Of a DNA stretch of 64,000 nucleotides, positions 42,983 through 51,714 are shown piece after piece; position 1 is the first letter of the stretch; each line of letters begins with the position of its first letter. The position numbers and the translations under genes are program-made. Origin of the DNA: Amycolatopsis sp. WAC 01376. Its GTDB lineage: Bacteria > Actinomycetota > Actinomycetes > Mycobacteriales > Pseudonocardiaceae. The stretch covers positions 310,001 to 374,000 of the forward strand of contig NZ_QHKL01000003.1 in assembly GCF_003947415.1 (NCBI RefSeq), written 5' to 3'. The notes beneath the pieces are model-generated. The model saw only the letters and a program-made list of their open reading frames with translations, was not told the DNA's origin and ran no database searches.

Positions 42983-43366
42983 ATGCTCAGGCTCGGGTTG
43001 CCCGTGATCGGTGTGTCGGATCTGCCGCGGGCGGTGGAATTCTGGACCGCGGCGCTGAATCTCATTGCCGACGACGAGTGGGCGAGCGACGGTTGGCGGA
43101 CTCTGGTCGGCGCCGATGGAACCGGTCGCGTGCTGGGGCTGATGGCGAGTACTTCGCCGATCGAGCCCTATCCGCGGATCCATCTCGACCTCTTCGTCGA
43201 TACCGCCGCGGAGCAAGAAGCCGAAGTCTCACGTCTGAAGGAACTCGGGGCCAGAGACGTCGATTGGGACCGCTATCCGCCCAACCCGGACTTCGTCGTT
43301 CTCGCCGACCCGGATGGCAACCGCTTCTGCGTTGTCGACCTCAGCAGCGCACCCTCCGGCGGCTGA
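42983..43366 (+). CDS. VOC-family (glyoxalase-fold) protein
   Basis: The 127-residue protein has the paired beta-alpha-beta modules (LGLPVIGVSDLPRAVEFW ... RIHLDLFVDTAAEQEAEVSRL ... LADPDGNRFCVVD) of glyoxalase/bleomycin-resistance/dioxygenase proteins; the final motif carries the usual metal-side Glu/Cys position as Cys. ATG 42983 has GAAGG upstream. Substrate not predictable. Confidence 0.88.
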   Translation: MLRLGLPVIGVSDLPRAVEFWTAALNLIADDEWASDGWRTLVGADGTGRVLGLMASTSPIEPYPRIHLDLFVDTAAEQEAEVSRLKELGARDVDWDRYPPNPDFVVLADPDGNRFCVVDLSSAPSGG

Positions 43367-43411
43367 ACATCTGAGTGCCTTGCACGAACCTCGCTCCCTG
43401 AAACCGATCCG

Positions 43412-44025
43412 GTGAGTGATACTCGCGGCATGGGGTACGACGCCTACGGGGCCGTGGTCGAGTGGGAGCCCTTGCTCGCCCTCACTCGCGAGCCGCATTG
43501 GGATCATGTGTGGCTGTGGGATGACGCGGAAGAGCCGATGGCGCCGTTTCTGTCCGTGGACGACATGCCCGGTACCAAAGGCCACTGGAACAGCCTTTGG
43601 TACTACGGCGACTGTCTGCGCCCGCGGCTCACCGCCGAGACTCGCGCACTCACCGACACCGTGCTCGGCACACTGACCACCGGCTACGTCTACACCGAGG
43701 AGTGGGAGCCGCAGCGTCGCGACGACCTGGCGGCGGATGCGGGACCGCACGCTCAGCCGACCCCGGGGACTGGCGCCACCTGCTGAACTACACGCTGCGC
43801 CCGGCCGGTGTGCGTGAGTTGCTCGACGCGGCTCACCGGCTGCCCTGGGACCTCCTGACCCGTCTCGGTGAGGAATGCGACGCGATACCGCAGGAGCAAC
43901 GCGATCCACCACACGGTGCGGTGCTGTGGTTCCACGACTTCCGCTACTTCACGTTCTCGCACATCGCACTGCTCGAGCAGGCCGACGCCGGTGGCCACGG
44001 AGTCGTCACGATAGGCGGTTGGTGA
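43412..44025 (+). pseudogene. Frameshifted hypothetical gene
   Basis: The first part (MGYDAYGAVVEWEPLLALTR ... TEEWEPQRRDD) is in one frame and the second (DPGDWRHLLNYTLRPAGVRE ... GVVTIGGW) in another, joining at about 43735-43760. Together they make a ~200-residue soluble protein with Trp-rich N-terminal and C-terminal halves that I do not recognise. Either a true frameshift or a sequence error is possible. The start is GTG 43412 or ATG 43430. Confidence 0.65.
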
Positions 44026-44036
44026 ACGAGACATTT

Positions 44037-44100
44037 CTAGCATTGCTAGGCAAACTAGCAGTGCTAGTGCTAGCGTTGCCGCATCAGCTAGCAGCGCTAG
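44037..44100. promoter_or_regulatory. Array of CTAG-type palindromic operators
   Basis: Three 13-bp palindromes of form ctagcNNYgctag occur at 44037-44049 (ctagcattgctag), 44055-44067 (ctagcagtgctag) and 44088-44100 (ctagcagcgctag), plus an extra ctagtgctag at 44064-44073. That gives seven CTAG tetramers in 64 bp. The array lies directly upstream of the DUF1772 ATG (44119) and must overlap its promoter, which suggests cooperative repressor binding. No regulator gene is directly next to it. Confidence 0.75.
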
Positions 44101-44118
44101 ATTTCAGAAGAGGTAGTC

Positions 44119-44565
44119 ATGCTCAACGCACTTGAGATCGTCACGACCGTGCTCGTCGGCGTGATGGTGGGGGTGGAGTTCTCCGTCTCGTTCGTCATCA
44201 ACCCGATCCTCAACGCCCTTCCTGAGGACAGCATGGTCAGCGGCCGTGCCCACGGGGGCCGCATGCTCGGCGCGGTCATGCCGGTCTGGTACATCGGTTC
44301 GCTCGTCCTCGTCGCGATCTGGGCCATCGCGGGATGGCAGCTCCCCGGCGCCGGACTCGTGGTCACCGCCGGCGCGCTGCTGATCGTCAGCGTGGTCATG
44401 TCGATCCTGCTGCTCGTCCCGATCAACAATCGGAGCAAGACGTGGACCGCCGAGAACCGGCCGGCGGACTGGAAGGAGCAAATGATCCGCTGGGACCGCT
44501 TTCACTACGTTCGCGTCGCCGTCATCATCGCGGCCTTCGCCCTGCTGGTCGCCGCCCGCGCCTGA
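44119..44565 (+). CDS. DUF1772 (anthrone oxygenase-like) membrane protein
   Basis: The 148-residue protein has four helices: LEIVTTVLVGVMVGVEFSVSFV, YIGSLVLVAIWAIAGWQL, LVVTAGALLIVSVVMSILLL and a C-terminal one. The family motif WTAENRPADWKEQMIRWDRFHYVR precedes the last helix. DUF1772 includes anthrone oxygenases and uncharacterised membrane proteins. The ribosome binding site is AGAAGAGG. The 3' end overlaps the convergent VOC gene by 41 bases. Confidence 0.88.
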   Translation: MLNALEIVTTVLVGVMVGVEFSVSFVINPILNALPEDSMVSGRAHGGRMLGAVMPVWYIGSLVLVAIWAIAGWQLPGAGLVVTAGALLIVSVVMSILLLVPINNRSKTWTAENRPADWKEQMIRWDRFHYVRVAVIIAAFALLVAARA

Positions 44566-45523
44566 GATCGGCGCTCGCCTGCCGGAAGACGATGGTGGCG
44601 CCGAGGGAGGTCCCGGCCGGTACGAAGACATCTCCGAGCGGCGTCTGTCGCAGCGGGACCTCGTTGTCCCGCAACAGTTTCTTCGTTGCGGTCAGGTCGG
44701 TGACGGCGACCGTGCACGCGATGAGAGCGGGCAGCGCGGGGAGCCGCTCACCGGGGAACAGTGTGGCGAGACCGGAGGCGGGCACGAGGGTGAGCGTCGC
44801 GCCGTCGAGGTCGAAGACCCGGGTGGACCCTTCCGGGCGAGGCGTCCGGCCGAGATAACGCTCGTAGCGCGCCTGGGTGGCGTCCAGTTCGTCGTCGGCG
44901 ACGCAGAGCGTGGCATCGAGGAGGCCGACAGCGCCGTTCGGATGGTCGGTCAGCCGGGTGGCTTGAATCCGCGGATCCAGATCCGCGACGACGCCGACTC
45001 TGCCTTCCGCCTCCACGCCTGGCCTCACTCCGTCGATCTCCAGGTATCGAACGGTCTCGACGTGGTCCCCGGCAGGTCGCCGCACGGTGTTCACCCCGCC
45101 GTGCCGCACCGCCGCGGTGGTCAACCGTGCGGCGGTGGCGTCGATGTCGGCCGAGGAGAACATCAGGATGTGCAGGCCCTCGAAACGGTCCAGGCATTCC
45201 GCCAAGTTCGCGCTGGTGGCGTGGATCCGCTCCAGCAGCGTCGGGAGCACGTCGGGCGGGGCCTGCAGCGGTACGAGCCGCGCGTTCGACGGCAGGCGGC
45301 CATCGGCCTGAACCACGGTGGACAGTTCAAGGAAGTCGTGCGAGAAGTCGGCGTGGGTGTTGGCCGCGCCGAACGGCTCCGGCTCGGCGCCCTCGCGGGG
45401 TGACATCGCGGGATAACCGGGCGCCGGCACGGCAAAGCCCAGCCGCCGGTAGAGGTCGAGCGCGGCGGACATATCCCGGACGACGTGGCCGACGTGGTGC
45501 AGGCGAGTGATCTCGGAAGCCAT
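44525..45523 (-). CDS. Two-module VOC/glyoxalase-like protein
   Basis: The 332-residue protein starts ITRLHHVGHVVRDMSAALDLYRRLGF (VOC module 1), has a second ligand site near HADFSHDFLELS, and ends with a less conserved module. It is typical of glyoxalase-like-domain proteins. Its last 13 codons overlap the DUF1772 gene in the opposite direction, and its start lies 67 bp from the TetR start, so divergent control by that TetR is likely. Confidence 0.85.
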   Translation of the reverse strand: MASEITRLHHVGHVVRDMSAALDLYRRLGFAVPAPGYPAMSPREGAEPEPFGAANTHADFSHDFLELSTVVQADGRLPSNARLVPLQAPPDVLPTLLERIHATSANLAECLDRFEGLHILMFSSADIDATAARLTTAAVRHGGVNTVRRPAGDHVETVRYLEIDGVRPGVEAEGRVGVVADLDPRIQATRLTDHPNGAVGLLDATLCVADDELDATQARYERYLGRTPRPEGSTRVFDLDGATLTLVPASGLATLFPGERLPALPALIACTVAVTDLTATKKLLRDNEVPLRQTPLGDVFVPAGTSLGATIVFRQASADLRRGRRPAGRRPR

Positions 45524-45545
45524 GCGGTCACTCTAAAATTAGTTC

Positions 45546-45557
45546 GACCAATCGGTC
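45546..45557. promoter_or_regulatory. TetR operator candidate
   Basis: The dyad gaccaatcggtc is in the 66-bp divergent promoter gap between the VOC gene and the TetR gene. GACCNNNNGGTC-type sites are common for TetR regulators, so autoregulation plus control of the VOC gene is inferred. Confidence 0.6.
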
Positions 45558-45589
45558 AATCTATCTCGTGTTGCCGTATCGTCCGGCCG

Positions 45590-46192
45590 ATGGAGGAGCG
45601 CATCGACGGCCGCAGCGTCCGCTACCGGCACCGGCGGCCCGAACTGCTCGACGCGGTGACCGATTACGTCCTGACAAACGGTCTGGCCGGTCTGGCGATG
45701 CGGCCGCTGGCCGCGGCGGTGAACGTCAGCCATGGGACGCTGCTGCACCACTTCGGCTCGAAGGAGAATCTGGTCACCGAGGTGATCGACCTGCTGCGCC
45801 GGAGACTGGCCGACGCGGCAGGCCTGGCCGACCCGCCGACCCAGCCTGCCGACCTTGCGGCCTGGTGGCGGAACTCGACGACCACGGAACGCCTGCCCGT
45901 CTACCGGTTGCTGTTCGAGGTCTTCGCTCAGGCCGCGCGAGAACCGGAACGCTACGAACGCTTCCTGCAGCAGGTCGTGCACGACTCGCTGACCCTGATG
46001 CAACGCCTCGTCACAGCAGACGGCTGCCCTGCGGAACAGGCACCGCTGGTGGCGTCGATGATCGTGGCCCAGGCCCGCGGCCTGCAACTCGACCTGCTCA
46101 CCACCAACGACCGTGAACGCGTCGACAGCACCTTCGCCTTGTTCATCGACGTGATCGACAGTCTGAGGCGGACCTGGCCCACGGAGCGGTGA
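45590..46192 (+). CDS. TetR family transcriptional regulator
   Basis: The 200-residue protein carries the helix-turn-helix (LTNGLAGLAMRPLAAAVNVSHGTLLHHFGSKENLV) at about 26-60 and a C-terminal ligand domain. ATG 45590 follows the family start. The divergent VOC gene and the dyad at 45546 suggest its target. Confidence 0.9.
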   Translation: MEERIDGRSVRYRHRRPELLDAVTDYVLTNGLAGLAMRPLAAAVNVSHGTLLHHFGSKENLVTEVIDLLRRRLADAAGLADPPTQPADLAAWWRNSTTTERLPVYRLLFEVFAQAAREPERYERFLQQVVHDSLTLMQRLVTADGCPAEQAPLVASMIVAQARGLQLDLLTTNDRERVDSTFALFIDVIDSLRRTWPTER

Positions 46193-46253
46193 CTCCGCCG
46201 GCCGGGCAACGCTCGGTTTTATCCACTGGCCGTCGTCCGTCATTCCTGCCACG

Positions 46254-47327
46254 GTGGCGGACGTGACGCGATCTTTCCTGCCAGGGCTTGAACTGTCCCA
46301 GCTGTTTTACGCCGAGGTCGTCGCTCCGATCCTGGAGGACGCGCTGGACGACGTGCCGTACTCGGCGGCGCTGATCGGCTGGGGCTCGGAGGTGCAGGGC
46401 TTCGACACGGTGCGCTCCACCGACCACGCTTGGGGCCCGAGGATGCAGCTTTTCCTTGGCAGCGAAGACTTTCACGCGCTCGCCGACGATCTGGACGCTT
46501 TGCTCGATCGCGAGTTGCCGGTCGAGTTCCGCGGCTACCCGGTCCGCTTCGCCTTCCCAACGGGCGTGCCGGCCCGGCATTGGGTGCACGTCACGGATCT
46601 GCGGGGCTTCTTCGCCGCGCAGCTCGGCGCCGAGCCGGACGGCGGCCTGCCGATTCCGGCGTGGTTGACGGTCCCGACACAGGTATTGCGTGAACTGACC
46701 GGTGGCACGGTTTTCCACGACGGGGTCGGCCTGCTGGAGCCTTACCGGGATCATCTCGCCTGGTTTCCCGACGACGTATGGCGCTACGTCTTGGCTTGTC
46801 AATGGATGCGCCTGTCCCAGGAGGAGCCCTTTGTCGGACGCTGCGGTGAGGTCGGCGACGACCTGGGTTCGGCCGTGGTCGCCGCGCGCCAGGTCCGTGA
46901 CGTGATGAAGCTGTGCCTGTTGATGAATAGGGTGTATCCGCCGTACAGCAAATGGCTGGGCACCGCGTTCGCGGCGCTGCCCTGCGCCGAGGCGCTGACT
47001 CCCTGCCTGTCCGGCGCGCTGGCCGCGCAAAGCTGGCAGGAACGGGAACGACACCTTTCTCCCGCCTACGAGATCGCCGCGGGGATGCACAACGAACTCG
47101 GTCTCACGGAGCCGCTGGAGGTGTCGGTCCGGTACTTCCACGACAGGCCGTTCCAGGTTCTCGACGCTTACCGGTTCACCGACGCGCTTGTCGCGACGAT
47201 CAGCGACCCGGCCGTCCGGGCTCTGCCGCCGGTCGGTGCGATCGACCAGTACGTCGACAACACGGATGTGACCGACCACGGGAACGCCGATTTGCGCCGC
47301 CGCTATATCGCGGGCCCCGCACTCTGA
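46254..47327 (+). CDS. DUF4037 protein
   Basis: The 357-residue protein has the N-terminal nucleotidyltransferase-like GWGSEVQGFDTVRSTDHAWGPRMQLFL and the DUF4037 core PDDVWRYVLACQWMRLSQEEPFVGRCGEVGD. DUF4037 members are nucleotidyltransferase-fold proteins; the Asp/Glu pair near GSE...STDHAWG is plausible but the substrate is unknown. It has a GTG start. Confidence 0.85.
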   Translation: MADVTRSFLPGLELSQLFYAEVVAPILEDALDDVPYSAALIGWGSEVQGFDTVRSTDHAWGPRMQLFLGSEDFHALADDLDALLDRELPVEFRGYPVRFAFPTGVPARHWVHVTDLRGFFAAQLGAEPDGGLPIPAWLTVPTQVLRELTGGTVFHDGVGLLEPYRDHLAWFPDDVWRYVLACQWMRLSQEEPFVGRCGEVGDDLGSAVVAARQVRDVMKLCLLMNRVYPPYSKWLGTAFAALPCAEALTPCLSGALAAQSWQERERHLSPAYEIAAGMHNELGLTEPLEVSVRYFHDRPFQVLDAYRFTDALVATISDPAVRALPPVGAIDQYVDNTDVTDHGNADLRRRYIAGPAL

Positions 47328-47367
47328 CGCTGAGGTTCGTCCGCTTTGGTGGCACGCATAGACTTCC

Positions 47368-48435
47368 GTGGTGATCGCATCATGGGGGCCGGACGCCGCG
47401 CTCGAGGTCGGGATCGCCGCGTTCCGCGTGGGCGAGGAACCGCCGAGTGACGACCAGGTGTGGGAAAGGCTGACGGGCGCGGGAGTCGAACCGTGGCTGG
47501 CCGAACGGCTGCTGATCTTCCTGCCGATGGCGTACACGCGGCGCTTGCTGCCGGATGTGTCGTACCCGGACGCGGTGGTGGGGCCCGGCGGCCGAGTGGT
47601 GCTGTCCGAGGAGCCCGTCTTCGTGGCGGCGTCGGAACGCGCGAGGCAGGCGGATCGCGGCGAGTTCGAGCGGATCGCGGTGCGCAGTAGCGCGTTCGCG
47701 GTGATCAACGAGGCGTTGAACGACGGCGCGCAGATGTCGGACCTCCAGCTGAGCGAGCCCACCCTCGGCGCCGATCTGGAACCGGTGGTCGACGGTGACG
47801 GTGGTGTGCCTTCGCCGCAGCTGGTTTTCGAGGGATTCTTGCGCGAGCACGGCATCTCACTCGATGAGGACACGAAAGTCGACACGAAGCTCATCGTGCA
47901 TCCGGCCCCGGCGGGCATGGTGATGGCCCAAGTGGACTTCGCCGTCGCGCATCCCGCGCTGGCCAAACCGTGGCTGGTGGAGAGCTTCGCCGGGTTCGGA
48001 GCCACGTGGCGCGAGGCGATCGGCCGCGCGGTGCACATGTTCAGCCAAGGGGCCTTGCATCCGATCGTCGACGGTCTGTTTTCTCCAGGCGCCGCGCCGG
48101 ATCAGGTCACGCGTGAACGATACGAACATCCGGATGGCGTGTTCGAGCTGGTGCTGGGTGCTCAGATCACCCTGTTCACTGACGCGACGTTGTCCGCCGA
48201 GCCGGTCTTGGACCGGTTGCTGGAGGCGTTGCGCGCGGAGAAGCTCGAGCGGAAAGTGCACGGGCTCCGGCTGTTCGTCGCGCATCACGACGGCGGGCTG
48301 CTGAACAATGAGGTCCTCTTGGACAGCGAGCCGTGGCCCGCCGGCGAGGTGGTGGTGGCGGAAAGCCCGGCACCACTGCTTGAGGGACGAGTGGCGCTGC
48401 GGGTGTTCGGATTGCTCGTGCCTGTCGATGCTTGA
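47368..48435 (+). CDS. Conserved hypothetical protein
   Basis: The 355-residue soluble protein has a helical N-terminal half (VWERLTGAGVEPWLAERLLIFLPMAYTRRLL) and a second half with GHPIVDGLF-like strands (KPWLVESFAGFGATWREAIGRAVHMF). I do not recognise a family with confidence. It starts 40 bp after the DUF4037 gene and may be in the same transcript. Two GTG codons (47368, 47371) can start it. Confidence 0.7.
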   Translation: MVIASWGPDAALEVGIAAFRVGEEPPSDDQVWERLTGAGVEPWLAERLLIFLPMAYTRRLLPDVSYPDAVVGPGGRVVLSEEPVFVAASERARQADRGEFERIAVRSSAFAVINEALNDGAQMSDLQLSEPTLGADLEPVVDGDGGVPSPQLVFEGFLREHGISLDEDTKVDTKLIVHPAPAGMVMAQVDFAVAHPALAKPWLVESFAGFGATWREAIGRAVHMFSQGALHPIVDGLFSPGAAPDQVTRERYEHPDGVFELVLGAQITLFTDATLSAEPVLDRLLEALRAEKLERKVHGLRLFVAHHDGGLLNNEVLLDSEPWPAGEVVVAESPAPLLEGRVALRVFGLLVPVDA

Positions 48436-48445
48436 GTCTCGCGGG

Positions 48446-48492
48446 CGAAGGCGTCCTTCGTCGCATCGCACGCGGTGAAGGGAGCCTTCACC
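48446..48492. repeat. Two short hairpins with tgaagg/ccttca arms
   Basis: cgaagg-cgt-ccttcg (48446-48460) and ggtgaagg-gag-ccttcacc (48474-48492) follow the stop at 48435. The same blocks (gcggtgaagggagc, gcgtccttcg and cgtcgcat) appear, reordered, in the hairpin at 62946-63028. Confidence 0.65.
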
Positions 48493-48565
48493 TCACCGCT
48501 GGCCCCGCGTCGCTCTAGCGGAAGTTCGCGCCGTAAATGTCCATTTTGGGTACATTGCGCGGGGG

Positions 48566-48609
48566 TCGTGAGTGGTAAGTGTCGTTCTAACGACACTTAC
48601 CACTCACGA
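48566..48609. terminator. 44-nt palindrome between convergent genes
   Basis: The 21-nt arms (tcgtgagtggtaagtgtcgt...) meet at ct. It lies 13 bases from the stop of the minus-strand gene at 48622, so it can terminate both directions. Confidence 0.7.
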
Positions 48610-48621
48610 GGACTCGGGACA

Positions 48622-49095
48622 CTAGTTCGGCGGCTGCTGAGCAGGCGGGTTGGGCTGCGGGTAGCCAGGCTGGGCGTTGTCGGGCTGCGGGTTCGGGAAA
48701 CCCTGCTGTGCGGCCATCGGGTAGTTGACCGGCCCCGGGTACGGCGCGACGCCGGGTCGCCGTGTCGGACGGCCGCTCTTGAGGACCGCGATCGCGACCA
48801 GGAACCAGGAGAGCAGCGCGATGGCGTCGAGCGGGACGCTGACACCCATGAAGATCAAGCGGACTTCGTCGCCGGTGAGCTGCTCGGACGCGATCCAGGA
48901 CGACACGTTCAGCACCACGAACTGCCAGATGATGCTCGCCGTCGTGGCGACGAGCATGACGACGAAGGCGGCCACCATCAGGCCGGAGACTCCCCTGGAG
49001 CGTCCTTTGATCGAGAAGATCAGGCCGAGGAGACCCACCACGAGCAGCAATACCCGCGGAATGGCCTCGATGATCGTGTACATGAGGTCTGACAT
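48622..49095 (-). CDS. Small membrane protein with Pro/Gln-rich tail
   Basis: The 157-residue protein has three helices (about 10-30, 38-60, 83-105) and a cytoplasmic tail rich in Pro, Gln and Asn (YPQPNPPAQQPPN). No family is recognised; the tail style resembles the repeat arms of the RDD protein at 7741-9024. Function unknown. Confidence 0.75.
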   Translation of the reverse strand: MSDLMYTIIEAIPRVLLLVVGLLGLIFSIKGRSRGVSGLMVAAFVVMLVATTASIIWQFVVLNVSSWIASEQLTGDEVRLIFMGVSVPLDAIALLSWFLVAIAVLKSGRPTRRPGVAPYPGPVNYPMAAQQGFPNPQPDNAQPGYPQPNPPAQQPPN

Positions 49096-49181
49096 GCCTT
49101 GCCTTCCACCGCTCTCCGCCGGGGATCGAGACGCCCGGTCTGTGCCGTGGCGATCCTAAGCGGTGACGGCGTTCCCGCGTG

Positions 49182-49925
49182 CTACTCCTGCGAATCGGCG
49201 AGCAGTTTCAGCGCGAGCGCTTTGAGTTCCGGACTCGCGGTCGCCGCGTTGCCGGAGTCGAAGGGCGGTTGCGGGTCGTATTCGACGGCGAGCTGGATGC
49301 CGCGGGCGGTTTCCTCGCCTGCCAGCAGGGAAGCGAGGTGGAGCGCGAGGTCGATGCCGGCGGAAACGCCCGCGGCGGTGATGATCTTGCCGACCTGAAC
49401 GTACCGCTCGGGCACGTAGCGCACGCCGAACGTCTTCTCCAGATAGTCCGCCGAGGCCCAGTACGTGGTGGCCCGCTCGCGGAGCAACCCGGCCGCGCCG
49501 AGGATCAGTGACCCGGTGCACACCGACGTGGTCCACGTCGTGTGCCGGTGGACGCGGCGGATCCAGTCGAGCAGCACCTGGTTCTCCATGGCGGCGATCG
49601 TGCCGCGGTTGCCGGCGCCCGGCACCAGCAGCACGTCCAGCCGGTTCACCTCGGCCACCGAACGTTCCGCCAGCACCGCGACATCGCGGGTGTCCGTGCG
49701 CACCGGGCCGCGGTGCTCGGCGATCATCGTCACCGTCGCGCCGGGAAGCCGGGACAGCACCTCGGCCGGGCCGGTCGGATCCAGCAGGCTGAAGCCGTCG
49801 TAGAGCAGCATGCCGATCCGCGGGCCTTGGGTTTCCGCTTGGGCCGTGCCGGTGGCGAGGCCGAACGCCGCGGCCGCCGCGACGCCGGTCAGTACTGTTC
49901 TGCGCGTTGTTCTCGCACTGTTCAT
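49182..49925 (-). CDS. DJ-1/PfpI-family protein with Tat-like signal
   Basis: The 247-residue protein starts MNSARTTRRTVLTGVAAAAA, a twin-arginine-type signal, with cleavage near TAQA|ET. The DJ-1/PfpI domain shows the nucleophile elbow TTSVCTGSLILGAAGLL (Cys in SVCTG). Similar exported proteins resemble isonitrile hydratase-type PfpI proteins. It is the third gene of the IclR-GlxA-PfpI unit. Confidence 0.85.
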   Translation of the reverse strand: MNSARTTRRTVLTGVAAAAAFGLATGTAQAETQGPRIGMLLYDGFSLLDPTGPAEVLSRLPGATVTMIAEHRGPVRTDTRDVAVLAERSVAEVNRLDVLLVPGAGNRGTIAAMENQVLLDWIRRVHRHTTWTTSVCTGSLILGAAGLLRERATTYWASADYLEKTFGVRYVPERYVQVGKIITAAGVSAGIDLALHLASLLAGEETARGIQLAVEYDPQPPFDSGNAATASPELKALALKLLADSQE

Positions 49926-49944
49926 GCCGCGGATTCTGGGGCGC

Positions 49945-50934
49945 TCAAGTCCCGATCGGGCGCGGCATGTCCGTCATCCTGCGAAGTGTGTCCCCGGTGA
50001 GCCCGTAGTGGTGGCGGAACGCGGTGCGCAGGGTTTCCGCCGAGGCGAACCCGCACCGCCGCGCGACCGCGGACAGCGGCAACGCGGTGGACCGCACCAG
50101 GTGGGCGGCGGCTTCGGTCCGGGCCGCTCGCACCGTGCGGGCCGGGGTCTTGCCGAGATGCGTGCCGAACAAGCGGTTGAGGTGCCGGGTGGTGACGCCC
50201 GCCCGCGCGGCCAGCGCCGACGGGCTGAGGTCTTCGCCGAGATGCGCGGCGATGTACCCCAACAGATCTCGCACGACCCGGTTGCCGGGCGGCGGAGCGG
50301 CCAGGAACGTGCTGATCTGCGCCTGATCGGCCGGGCGATGCAGATACGTCACCAGCTCACGGGCGACCTCGCGGGCCAGCGTCGGCCCGTGGTCGTCCTC
50401 GATCAGCGCGAGCGTGAGATCCAGCGAGCTGATCACCCCCGCCGAGGTGAAGACGTTGCCGTCACGGATGTAGAGCGGGGCCGGATCCACCGTCACCGCG
50501 GGAAAAGCCGCGGCGAGCTGCTCACCGTAGCCCCAATGCGTGGTGACCCGCCGGTCGTCGAGCAAGCCGGCGGCCGCCAGCACGAACGTGCCCGTGCACA
50601 CCGAGGCGACCCGCCTGCTTCGTTCGGCCAGCCGCCGCACCTGCGTCAGCAGGCGCTCGTCCGCCGCGGCCGGTCCCGTTCCCGCGCCGCCGACCACGAG
50701 CATCGTGTCGATCCGCCCGGACACCTCGGCCAGCCGCCGGGCACCGGCGAGCATGATCCCCGACGAACTCCGTGTCGTCCGCCCGTCGACCGTGGCCAGT
50801 TCGACGACATAGGGCGGTGCGGCGCCGTGCGAGCTCGCGATCTCCAGCGCTCCGCTGGGACAGGCCACATCGAGGATCTGCGCGTCGTCGAACGCGACGA
50901 TCACCACCCGGCGCGGCTTCATTCCTGATCCCAC
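49945..50934 (-). CDS. GlxA-type AraC-family regulator
   Basis: The 329-residue protein has an N-terminal DJ-1/PfpI-like domain (SVCTGTFVLAAAGLL, cysteine retained) and a C-terminal AraC helix-turn-helix (DLSPSALAARAGVTTRHLNRLFGTHLG ... LPLSAVARRCGFASAETLRTAFRHHYG). Such regulators control catabolic or stress genes. The start is GTG 50934 or ATG 50922. It lies between the IclR gene and the PfpI gene with gaps of 9 and 19 bp. Confidence 0.92.
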   Translation of the reverse strand: MGSGMKPRRVVIVAFDDAQILDVACPSGALEIASSHGAAPPYVVELATVDGRTTRSSSGIMLAGARRLAEVSGRIDTMLVVGGAGTGPAAADERLLTQVRRLAERSRRVASVCTGTFVLAAAGLLDDRRVTTHWGYGEQLAAAFPAVTVDPAPLYIRDGNVFTSAGVISSLDLTLALIEDDHGPTLAREVARELVTYLHRPADQAQISTFLAAPPPGNRVVRDLLGYIAAHLGEDLSPSALAARAGVTTRHLNRLFGTHLGKTPARTVRAARTEAAAHLVRSTALPLSAVARRCGFASAETLRTAFRHHYGLTGDTLRRMTDMPRPIGT

Positions 50935-50943
50935 AAGGAGAAA

Positions 50944-51561
50944 CTACGCGTGCGTCTCAACTCGGTTCACCAGCGCCGCGCCGATGGTGCGGGCGGCGCG
51001 GGCGACGGTGTCCGGCACCGCGCCGGGTGACGCTGCCGGCGCGGTCACGGCCGCGACCGAACCGACCGTTTCGCCGGTCGGCAACAGGATGGGTGCTTCG
51101 ACGGCGACGAGGCCGTGTTCGGCCTGCCAGACGGGGCAGAAGTGGCCGGTGCGTTGCGGCACCGTCGAACCCGGCCGGAGCAGGATGCCGTCTTCCGGCC
51201 GGATGAGGCTGGCGGCGGCGATGAGGATACGGCCGTCACAGGGCACGGCGAGTACCGAACTCGCCCGGGTGGCCACGGCCAATCTCCGGAGTTCGCCGCG
51301 GGCGAGTTCCAGCAGTCGCGGATAAGGCTGCCACGATTGGCCGAGCCGGAATGCCTGCGCGCCGACGCGATAGCGGTTTTCGCTGCGCTGGACAACCTCC
51401 AGCTCGGTCAATTGCTCGAGTAATCGGTGTGCGGTCGCTTTCGGTATCGAGCAGGAATTCGCCAGCTGGGTCAATCCTGCTTCACCTTGATGTCGTACCA
51501 AGGCATCCAATAGGGTGAAAGCGCCTTCGAGAACGCTTCTCGGTCTTCTCCCGGTTTCCAT
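50944..51561 (-). CDS. IclR-family transcriptional regulator
   Basis: The 205-residue protein has the IclR winged helix (EGAFTLLDALVRHQGEAGLTQLANSCSIPKATAHRLLEQL) and a shortened effector domain (the full family has ~250 residues). ATG 51561 has GAGGGGA upstream, so the eight-residue longer frame is rejected. It is the first gene of the minus-strand unit and is divergent from the FG-GAP protein. Confidence 0.9.
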   Translation of the reverse strand: METGRRPRSVLEGAFTLLDALVRHQGEAGLTQLANSCSIPKATAHRLLEQLTELEVVQRSENRYRVGAQAFRLGQSWQPYPRLLELARGELRRLAVATRASSVLAVPCDGRILIAAASLIRPEDGILLRPGSTVPQRTGHFCPVWQAEHGLVAVEAPILLPTGETVGSVAAVTAPAASPGAVPDTVARAARTIGAALVNRVETHA

Positions 51562-51714
51562 TGAAATTCCCCTCGCGCGGTCCACTGGACGGAATCCTTG
51601 CTGACAAGGGCAGGCCGTCGATGTCAGGCTGCAACTCCTCCCGGTGCGTATCTTCGGTCAAAAACCACGAACTGGGAAGAGTGCGTCCATCGAACGGAAA
51701 AGGGGTTGCGGGAA

